The notes below the pieces were generated by a model. It did no database searches. It had not been told where the DNA came from and saw only the letters and a program-made list of their open reading frames with translations. Position numbers and translations under genes: made by a program. Of a stretch of 11,221 nt of DNA, positions 5,980-11,221 are shown in pieces (within the stretch, counting starts at the first letter, position 1; the number at the start of each line of letters is the position of its first letter). The stretch is taken from the NCBI GenBank assembly GCA_043813895.1, contig JBDRKQ010000034.1, positions 1 to 11,221 on the forward strand, read 5' to 3'. Source of the stretch: CAZTAR01 sp043813895. Its GTDB lineage: Bacteria > Planctomycetota > Phycisphaerae > UBA1845 > UTPLA1.

Positions 5980-7227
5980 TCAGTTGCGTTCCGCGGGATT
6001 CTGCTCCGCTGCCGACTCGACCTCCGGCCTCGGCCTGTCCGGTCGGTCTCGATCGATCATGCGAACGCGGCGCCCGTTGCCGCCGTCGTGAAGCGTGCCG
6101 GCCGTCAGCCGCGCGGCAATCTCGCTTCGGGCGATTTCCCCGAACCGCCCCTCGTTATACATGTTGTGCGGATCGTCCCGCCCGGCGAGGTATCGGTTGA
6201 AGAACTCGACGGTCCGCCGTGCGTATTCTGCGGGCCGCATCGCCACGGATTGGTTGTGCTTCGCGCCCGGCACCACCCAAAGATACTTCGGCTGGGCGCT
6301 GAGCGCATAGAGCAACCGTGATTGCTCGACTGGAATGTAGCTGTCGCGCGCGCCGTGGATGAACAACATCGGTCGCGGGATCATCCGGGTGAGCACCTTG
6401 CGCAGCGAAGGGTACACACATTTAAACTTGAAACGCGTGGTGATAAACAGACACCACCGAAGAAACCGCCAGAACTCCGGCGGATGATTCTCGTAGACCA
6501 CACGCACCTTGGCGAATATCTTGGCCCAACGCTTCATGAAGTGTTCGAGCGTGCTGTCGGACGAGAACGCGCCGTCTGTCACTACGGCCTTGACGGATGC
6601 ACACTGCGCGGCGGCGAGGATGCCCGCATTCGCGCCGCGCGAGATTCCGAACAACCCCATCTCGATGGGGCGGCCCTGCTCCTCGAGCCACTGCTCGGCA
6701 TACGCGATCGCCCCGGTCATGTCGGCCACCTCGCGATCGCTCGCCCACTGCCGCGGCACGTATCCCTCCTCCGCAGCGGATTCGCCGTGCCCCCGAAAAT
6801 CGAGCGAAAAGACATCGTAGCCGGCGGAGATCAGAGGCCGGCAATACCGCGCGCAACTGTGCCGGTCGCTCTTGAACTCGGGGGCAAAGATGATGAGCCC
6901 GCGGCGTTCACTCGAGGCCGGGTGCATGAAAGTCCCGCGCAGCCGAACGCCATCGGCGGCATAGAAGTCCTTCTCCTCACCCGACAGAGGCTGGAAGTCG
7001 TGATTGGTCAGCAGCGGCGGGGGGCTGTCCGACAAGATGTTCAGGGTAATCCGGACGTACTTGGCGATGATCAGCGCCGGGATGACGACGAGGAACAAGA
7101 CCGTCAGCAGAATCGAGAAGAGCGCCCAGTTGTGGGCGATGGCCTGCCAGATGCCCGCCAAGATCAGCGGCGAAAACGAGCCCGGGTCACACAACGTGCC
7201 AGTCCTCCGGTTGAACCGCACAATCAT
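5980..7227 (-). CDS. membrane-anchored alpha/beta hydrolase
   Basis: This is a serine hydrolase of the alpha/beta fold, 415 residues from the chosen ATG at 7227. An N-terminal hydrophobic segment, about 34-57, should anchor it in the membrane. The catalytic domain follows, with FAPEFKSDRHS and SLDFRGHGES strand/turn motifs, nucleophile elbow G-I-S-R-G with Ser196, Asp295 in GARDSYIP and His324 in GAKHNQS. The last 70 or so residues are charged and proline-rich and look disordered. The frame stays open to 7500, but the extra 91 residues are Arg/Pro-rich, unlike coding sequence, and sit before the anchor, so I reject them. No strong SD or promoter is visible at 7227. It is followed five bases later by the GH3 gene on the same strand. 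Esterase, lipase or peptidase activity cannot be told apart from sequence. Confidence 0.83.
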   Translation of the reverse strand: MIVRFNRRTGTLCDPGSFSPLILAGIWQAIAHNWALFSILLTVLFLVVIPALIIAKYVRITLNILSDSPPPLLTNHDFQPLSGEEKDFYAADGVRLRGTFMHPASSERRGLIIFAPEFKSDRHSCARYCRPLISAGYDVFSLDFRGHGESAAEEGYVPRQWASDREVADMTGAIAYAEQWLEEQGRPIEMGLFGISRGANAGILAAAQCASVKAVVTDGAFSSDSTLEHFMKRWAKIFAKVRVVYENHPPEFWRFLRWCLFITTRFKFKCVYPSLRKVLTRMIPRPMLFIHGARDSYIPVEQSRLLYALSAQPKYLWVVPGAKHNQSVAMRPAEYARRTVEFFNRYLAGRDDPHNMYNEGRFGEIARSEIAARLTAGTLHDGGNGRRVRMIDRDRPDRPRPEVESAAEQNPAERN

Positions 7228-7606
7228 ACTAAGCCCGCTTCGACAAGGCCAGAGAATCGCTTGGACAGGCAAGCGGTCCCCGCAACCAAGCCTCGGCAGT
7301 CCGCGCGGCAAGTTCGCATCGTGTTCGCGGCCATCACGCGCCGCCTCCCGCTGGCAGATCCTCGGCGCCGGACGAGCCCTGGCGATTGGACGCCCCGTGA
7401 GCCTAAGCCCCGTCTTCACAAGGAGATAAGCTTGCGTGTCGGACGTCCAGCGTGGCATCCACCCCCCTGCGGCCGACGACGAGCACTGATCGGCTCCCAC
7501 GGCCGACAGGGGCGTCGGCCGCTGCAGAATCGGGACGCACGGCGGCTATGAAAAAGAACGGCCTGCTCTAGAATCTCCAAGAACCCAACACCCGGAGGAC
7601 TCCAAT
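7228..7606. other. divergent intergenic region between hydrolase-GH3 and the lysine catabolism genes
   Basis: This 379-bp region must hold the control sites for both divergent units. I see a 7-bp hairpin (7501-7520) and a smaller stem CGCTTG/CAAGCG (7258-7263 and 7270-7275). There is also a possible -10 element TAGAAT at 7569-7574 without a good -35, and the SD GGAGGA at 7594-7599 of the transaminase. A tiny frame at 7436-7489 has AAGGAG ten bases ahead and would encode 17 residues; I do not call it a gene. No strong promoter could be placed for the hydrolase. Confidence 0.5.
7501..7520. repeat. palindromic hairpin upstream of the lysine aminotransferase
   Basis: GGCCGAC (7501-7507) and GTCGGCC (7514-7520) form a perfect 7-bp stem around AGGGGC. 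The minus-strand reading shares a CCCCTGT-GGCCG core with the inverted repeat at 459-489, so the two may belong to one family of intergenic palindromes. It lies about 90 bases before the start codon of the transaminase and could affect its leader. Confidence 0.45.
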
Positions 7607-8950
7607 ATGACGACCGACAGACCGACGCATTCACCACCCGGTCAGAGTGACATCCTCTCCGACATCAAGAGACACATCCTGATCGGCGGCCTCGGACTTG
7701 TCTGCGACCCGGCCCGAAGCTGCGGGAGCCGCTTCTTCGACGCCGCATCCGGCAGGACTCTCCTCGACATGTACGGGTTCTTCGCCTCGATGCCGATCGG
7801 TTTCAATCACCCTCACTTCGACCGGCCCGAAGTCCGCGAAGACCTCCTCAACGCCGCGCTCACCAAAGTGGCCAACACTGAGATTGCGACCTCGCAATGC
7901 GCACGGTTCGTCAAGACGCTCAATCGCGTCATCGGCGTGCCGGAGCTGGATCGCCTGTTTCTCATCGATGGCGGGACACTCGCAGTCGAAAACGCGATCA
8001 AGGCAGCCATGGACTGGAAGGTCCGCCGGAACATCGCGGCCGGACGTGGCGAAGATGGCACGGAGGTTCTCCACTTCCGCCAGGCCTTCCACGGCCGCAG
8101 CGGATACACGCTCTCGCTGACGAACACCGATCCCAACAAGATCCTGTACTTCGCGAAGTTCGACTGGCCGCGCGTCGGGAGTCCGGCGATCGACTTCTCG
8201 CTACCCGAACCGCAGCGTAGTGAGAAAGCCGCATCCGATGAACGGGCTGCGGCCGCCGAGATCATGGCGGCGATCAAGGCCCGACCGCACCGAATCTGCT
8301 CGATCCTCATCGAGCCGATCCAGTGTGAAGGCGGCGACCGGCACTTCCGCAAGGAGTGGTTCCGGGCGCTACGCCGTATTTGCGACGAAAACGAGATCCT
8401 CCTGGTCTTCGACGAGGTGCAAACCGGCGTTTGCGTGACCGGTAGAAACTGGTGCTGGCAGCACTACGACGTCATGCCCGATCTGCTGGCGTTTGGGAAG
8501 AAGGCCCAGGTCTGCGGCGTCATGGCGGGCAGGCGGCTCGACGAAGTGCCCGATAACGTCTTCAGAAAGCCGGGCCGCATCGCCTCCACGTGGGGAGGCA
8601 ACCTGACGGACATGGTCCGCTCGACGAACTACCTGACCATCATCGAGCAGGAGAAGCTTGTCGAAAACGCCCAGGCTGTGGGCGACCGGTTCCTCGAACA
8701 CCTTCATCGCTTCTCCGCCGAGCAGCCGCTCGTCTCCGCTCCGCGCGGGTGCGGCCTGCTCCTGGCGTTCGACCTGCCAAACACCGAAACACGAGACGCC
8801 TTCTGGCGCGCCTCCTATGAGGAAGGCCTGTTGCTCAACCGTTGCGGCGGCCAGTCCATCCGCCTCAGACCCGTTCTCGACGTCAAGCAGGACGCCATGG
8901 ACGAGACGATGCAGCTCCTGGAAAAGGCGATTCAGAAGATCAAAGACTAA
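7607..8950 (+). CDS. lat: L-lysine 6-transaminase (lysine epsilon-aminotransferase)
   Basis: This PLP enzyme moves the epsilon-amino group of lysine to 2-oxoglutarate, giving 2-aminoadipate 6-semialdehyde, which cyclises to piperideine-6-carboxylate, plus glutamate. The protein is 447 residues, as usual for the family, a class III aminotransferase. Landmarks are DMYGFFASMPIGFNHP (54-69), FHGRSGYTLSLTNT (161-174), the cofactor Asp269 in VFDEVQTG, and the AFGKKAQVCGVMAG signature whose first lysine, K298, should form the Schiff base. EPIQCEGGD (236-244) has Cys240 where related enzymes commonly carry Gly. GGAGGA lies seven bases before the ATG, so the start is secure. The next gene downstream encodes the enzyme that uses its product. 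The related gene in actinobacterial beta-lactam clusters serves secondary metabolism, but the neighbour here indicates lysine breakdown. Confidence 0.93.
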   Translation: MTTDRPTHSPPGQSDILSDIKRHILIGGLGLVCDPARSCGSRFFDAASGRTLLDMYGFFASMPIGFNHPHFDRPEVREDLLNAALTKVANTEIATSQCARFVKTLNRVIGVPELDRLFLIDGGTLAVENAIKAAMDWKVRRNIAAGRGEDGTEVLHFRQAFHGRSGYTLSLTNTDPNKILYFAKFDWPRVGSPAIDFSLPEPQRSEKAASDERAAAAEIMAAIKARPHRICSILIEPIQCEGGDRHFRKEWFRALRRICDENEILLVFDEVQTGVCVTGRNWCWQHYDVMPDLLAFGKKAQVCGVMAGRRLDEVPDNVFRKPGRIASTWGGNLTDMVRSTNYLTIIEQEKLVENAQAVGDRFLEHLHRFSAEQPLVSAPRGCGLLLAFDLPNTETRDAFWRASYEEGLLLNRCGGQSIRLRPVLDVKQDAMDETMQLLEKAIQKIKD

Positions 8951-8976
8951 CCGACTCCGGCGTTCCTGTTGGCCTG

Positions 8977-9005
8977 TTGGAATCGACGGGGCAAACAACT
9001 ATCAT
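8977..9005 (+). promoter_or_regulatory. candidate promoter for the semialdehyde dehydrogenase gene
   Basis: TTGGAA (8977-8982) and TATCAT (9000-9005) are 17 bases apart in the 120-bp gap after the transaminase. The match to the sigma-70 consensus is 4/6 and 5/6. If used, transcription would start about 60 bases before the dehydrogenase ATG. It would allow expression without the transaminase, although read-through is also likely, as no terminator is visible in the gap. Confidence 0.4.
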
Positions 9006-9070
9006 GCTGATCCCGCCATAGGCCTGAGGCGAGATTCACAATTATTCTGAAGAGACATCGAAGGACAGAC

Positions 9071-10594
9071 ATGCAGGACATCCTCAAGAAACTCGGCATC
9101 AAATCGACAAATCCCGGCGTCTTCAACGGCAAGTGGATGGGCTCCGACAAGCCATTGGAAGTCGTCTCTCCGATCAACGGCAAAGTCATCGCCAGTGTCA
9201 AGCAGGCGACACCCGAAGAGTACGAACAGACCATGGTCGCCGCGCAGAAGGCGTTTGAGGGTTGGCGCACCGTCCCGGCGCCGCGGCGCGGCGAACTCGT
9301 GCGCCGGCTTGGCAACGCCCTGCGCGAATACAAGGCGGAACTCGGCGCGCTCGTCACCATCGAGATGGGCAAGATCCGCGCAGAGGGCGAGGGCGAAGTC
9401 CAGGAGATGATCGACATCTGCGACTTCGCCGTCGGCCTCTCCCGCCAACTCTACGGCCTGACGATGCACTCCGAACGGCCCGGGCACCGCATGTATGAGC
9501 AATGGCATCCGCTCGGCACCATCGGCGTCATCTCGGCTTTCAACTTTCCGGTCGCGGTCTGGGCGTGGAACAGTGCCCTTAGCGCCGTCTGCGGCAATGC
9601 CACCGTGTGGAAGCCCTCCAGCAAGACGCCGCTCACGGCCATCGCTTCGACCAAGATCGCCGCGAAGGTCTGTGAGGAAATGGACATCGATCCCGCCATC
9701 TTCAGCCTCGTCGTCGGCCGCGGCTCGACCATCGGCGAGAAGCTCATCGGCGACCGGCGCATCCCGCTCGTCTCTGCGACCGGTTCGTGTCGGATGGGAT
9801 ATCGCATCGGCGAGGTCGTCGGCAAGCGGCTGGGCCGGACGATCCTCGAACTGGGCGGCAACAATGCCATCATTGTGACACCCGACGCCGACCTCGACAT
9901 GACCCTCAGGGCGATCCTGTTCGGCTCTGTCGGCACCGCCGGCCAGCGATGCACGTCCACGCGCCGCATCATTGTCCAGGAGTCGAAGCGCAAGGAACTG
10001 ACCGATCGCCTAGTCGCCGCCTACCAGCACATCAAGATCGGCGATCCGCTCAACGAGAGCACGCTGATGGGCCCGTTGATCGATACCGACGCCGTTGCCA
10101 CGATGCAGGCCGCCATCAAGCGGATCAAAGAAGAGGGCGGCGAAATCCTGTGCGGCGGCGAGACCCTCTCCGGCGACGCCTACCCCGGCGGCGCTTACGT
10201 CGTGCCGTGCATCGCCAACGCGAAGAACGAGTTCAAGATCGTCCAGGAAGAGACCTTCGCGCCGATCCTCTACCTCATCGGTTACGACAAGCTGGATGAT
10301 GCCGTCGCGATGCACAACGACGTGCCGCAGGGCCTGTCGAGCGCGATCTTCACCCGGAACCTGCTCGAATCCGAACGATTCCTCTCCTGCACCGGCAGCG
10401 ACTGCGGCATCGCCAACGTCAACATCGGCACCAGCGGCGCGGAGATCGGCGGCGCATTCGGCGGCGAAAAAGAAACCGGCGGCGGCCGAGAATCCGGCTC
10501 CGACGCCTGGAAGGGCTACATGCGCCGGCAGACGAACACCATGAACTGGAGCACGGAACTGCCGCTGGCGCAGGGGATCAAGTTTGGGGACTAG
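9071..10594 (+). CDS. amaB: alpha-aminoadipic semialdehyde dehydrogenase (ALDH7 / piperideine-6-carboxylate dehydrogenase)
   Basis: This enzyme oxidises 2-aminoadipate 6-semialdehyde, in equilibrium with piperideine-6-carboxylate, to 2-aminoadipate with NAD(P)+. It is the second step of lysine catabolism after the transaminase encoded just upstream. It has 507 residues, the usual ALDH7 size. Visible are the cofactor-binding ISAFNFPVAVWAWN and WKPSS region, the general base Glu260 in LELGGNNA, and the nucleophile Cys294 in GTAGQRCTSTRR. The ALDH7-type C-terminal signature is SGAEIGGAFGGEKETGGG, followed by GSDAWKGYMRR. AAGGA lies five bases before the ATG. The symbol follows the Pseudomonas/ALDH7A1 naming; pcd is a synonym. 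An ALDH of other substrate range is unlikely given the signature and neighbour. Confidence 0.92.
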   Translation: MQDILKKLGIKSTNPGVFNGKWMGSDKPLEVVSPINGKVIASVKQATPEEYEQTMVAAQKAFEGWRTVPAPRRGELVRRLGNALREYKAELGALVTIEMGKIRAEGEGEVQEMIDICDFAVGLSRQLYGLTMHSERPGHRMYEQWHPLGTIGVISAFNFPVAVWAWNSALSAVCGNATVWKPSSKTPLTAIASTKIAAKVCEEMDIDPAIFSLVVGRGSTIGEKLIGDRRIPLVSATGSCRMGYRIGEVVGKRLGRTILELGGNNAIIVTPDADLDMTLRAILFGSVGTAGQRCTSTRRIIVQESKRKELTDRLVAAYQHIKIGDPLNESTLMGPLIDTDAVATMQAAIKRIKEEGGEILCGGETLSGDAYPGGAYVVPCIANAKNEFKIVQEETFAPILYLIGYDKLDDAVAMHNDVPQGLSSAIFTRNLLESERFLSCTGSDCGIANVNIGTSGAEIGGAFGGEKETGGGRESGSDAWKGYMRRQTNTMNWSTELPLAQGIKFGD

Positions 10595-10633
10595 AGGGTG
10601 AGGTGCGACTCGCCTGGAGGTCCAACCGAGAAG

Positions 10634-10936
10634 ATGGCTGATTCCAGATTGACCGACCCACTCCGCCGCGAGATCACGCTGTATGACCGCACGTGGTTCG
10701 GCCATATCGTGAAGGGCCATCCTGAAATCGCTGAGGACCGGTTGCTCGTGGAACAGGCCGTAACGAGGCCGACTGAAATCAGGCAGAGTGCCTCTGACCC
10801 AGATTGTCGGCTGTACTATGGATCGGGGCCTCGCCCAACGGTTATAATGATGGTAGTGGTGGATGTCGCCATTGGGGTCGTGAAGACGGCACACTTGGCT
10901 GGCAAGATTACTGGAGGTCCCGTCGAATGGTCGTAA
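10634..10936 (+). CDS. small PBECR/DUF4258-like protein, possible RNase-fold toxin
   Basis: This is a 100-residue protein from the ATG at 10634. GGAGG lies 13 bases ahead, somewhat far; a GTG at 10598 would add 12 residues. The pattern is a conserved W21-x2-H24 with GHPE (28-31), a helix ending in RPTEIRQS (45-52) and a YYG strand (61-63). A hydrophobic strand VIMMVVVDV follows, then GVVKTAHL (81-88). This resembles the small nuclease-like families PBECR (Barnase-EndoU-colicin-RelE-like) and DUF4258, recalled from pattern only. The gene overlaps the following DUF2283 gene by 10 bases, as toxin-antitoxin pairs often do. It starts 39 bases after the dehydrogenase stop but is probably functionally separate. 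The toxin role is inference. Confidence 0.65.
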   Translation: MADSRLTDPLRREITLYDRTWFGHIVKGHPEIAEDRLLVEQAVTRPTEIRQSASDPDCRLYYGSGPRPTVIMMVVVDVAIGVVKTAHLAGKITGGPVEWS

Positions 10937-11214
10937 CAGACACTTTGGAGGGCACTGCTGATGCGGCACTCTGGTACCACTACGACATCGCCAACGACGT
11001 GCTGTATCTACGCCTATCCAATGAGCGGCAGACAGCCACCCTCTCGGAAGAAACCCACGACGGCTTCCTCCTCCTACGCCGCGAGTCCGACGGTCAGCCG
11101 GTCGGCCTGACGGTCGTGAATTGGTGGAAACGCTTCGGCCAAGGCGACCTGCCGGATTCCATCAAAGAACTGGAACGCTGCATCGAGCCCTGGGCCAAGA
11201 AGGTCGCAGCGTGA
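10927..11214 (+). CDS. DUF2283 family protein, possible antitoxin partner
   Basis: This is a 95-residue protein whose ATG at 10927 lies inside the end of the preceding gene (10-base overlap), with GGAGG nine bases ahead. The core ALWYHYDIANDVLYLRLSN (14-32) is the DUF2283 hallmark: a tyrosine-rich strand, Asp-x-x-x-Asp and a V-L-Y-L-R-L strand. It is followed by DGFLLLRRESDGQPVGLTVVNWWKRF (45-70), where the family usually has a second beta-hairpin. A C-terminal helix, 76-93, follows. The frame is open further upstream to 10804, but that part is the preceding gene read out of frame. DUF2283 genes are often next to small DUF4258-type genes, so an antitoxin role is plausible but unproven. No promoter of its own is certain. 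Confidence 0.75.
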   Translation: MVVTDTLEGTADAALWYHYDIANDVLYLRLSNERQTATLSEETHDGFLLLRRESDGQPVGLTVVNWWKRFGQGDLPDSIKELERCIEPWAKKVAA

Positions 11215-11221
11215 ACGCCGA

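Noticed and set aside
7228..7500. 91-residue N-terminal extension of the hydrolase
   Set aside because: The composition is Arg/Pro-rich and non-coding in character, and it would put a long segment before the membrane anchor; the ATG at 7227 precedes the anchor naturally.
6322..7551. 409-codon plus-strand open frame opposite the hydrolase gene
   Set aside because: It is rich in Arg, Pro, Gln and Asp, has no family motifs, and runs antisense to a gene with an intact catalytic triad; it is a GC-rich shadow frame.
10843..10848. TATAAT inside the small nuclease-like gene, a possible promoter for the DUF2283 gene
   Set aside because: The -10 is perfect but no -35-like sequence lies 16-18 bases upstream, and translational coupling already explains expression.
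10010..10969. 319-codon minus-strand open frame opposite the dehydrogenase end and the small pair
   Set aside because: It spans two genes with strong homology on the plus strand and shows no motifs of its own.

Overview
The window reads as GC-rich chromosomal DNA from an anaerobic or facultative bacterium. A planctomycete or a relative is my best guess, at low to moderate confidence. It rests on gene style: lysine 6-aminotransferase, a bacterial GH3 protein, an orphan DsrMK-type redox pair, and palindromic intergenic motifs. There is no rRNA, and I saw no tRNA, insertion sequence, CRISPR array or phage structural gene.

Layout. At the left edge (1-429, +) is the C-terminal half of dapB (lysine/diaminopimelate biosynthesis). 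It converges on a three-gene minus-strand operon running from 3747 down to 659. That operon encodes a MerR-family regulator with a cysteine-rich tail, a DsrM/NarI-like membrane cytochrome b, and a DsrK/HdrD-like iron-sulfur protein. The genes abut or overlap by one base. A good sigma-70-type promoter (3809-3837) with an overlapping palindrome lies just upstream. No dsrAB, dsrC, dsrJ, dsrO or dsrP is present, so this is a stand-alone quinone-linked module with its own regulator.

Next comes a 535-bp stretch without a convincing gene (3748-4282). It holds that promoter, an intrinsic terminator on the minus strand (3915-3941) and two further hairpins. Upstream on the same strand is a tight two-gene unit: a membrane-anchored alpha/beta hydrolase (7227-5980) followed by a GH3-family adenylating/acyl-amido synthetase-like enzyme (5974-4283).

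A 379-bp divergent intergenic region (7228-7606) separates this unit from plus-strand lysine catabolism genes: L-lysine 6-transaminase (7607-8950) and alpha-aminoadipic semialdehyde dehydrogenase (9071-10594). Together these convert lysine to 2-aminoadipate. The dehydrogenase may also have its own promoter in the 120-bp gap.

The right end (10634-11214) has two small overlapping genes: a PBECR/DUF4258-like putative RNase-fold protein and a DUF2283 protein. They are arranged like a toxin-antitoxin pair.

The most promising material for new biology is the regulator-DsrM-DsrK module with its promoter/operator, then the small nuclease-like/DUF2283 pair and the GH3-hydrolase unit.
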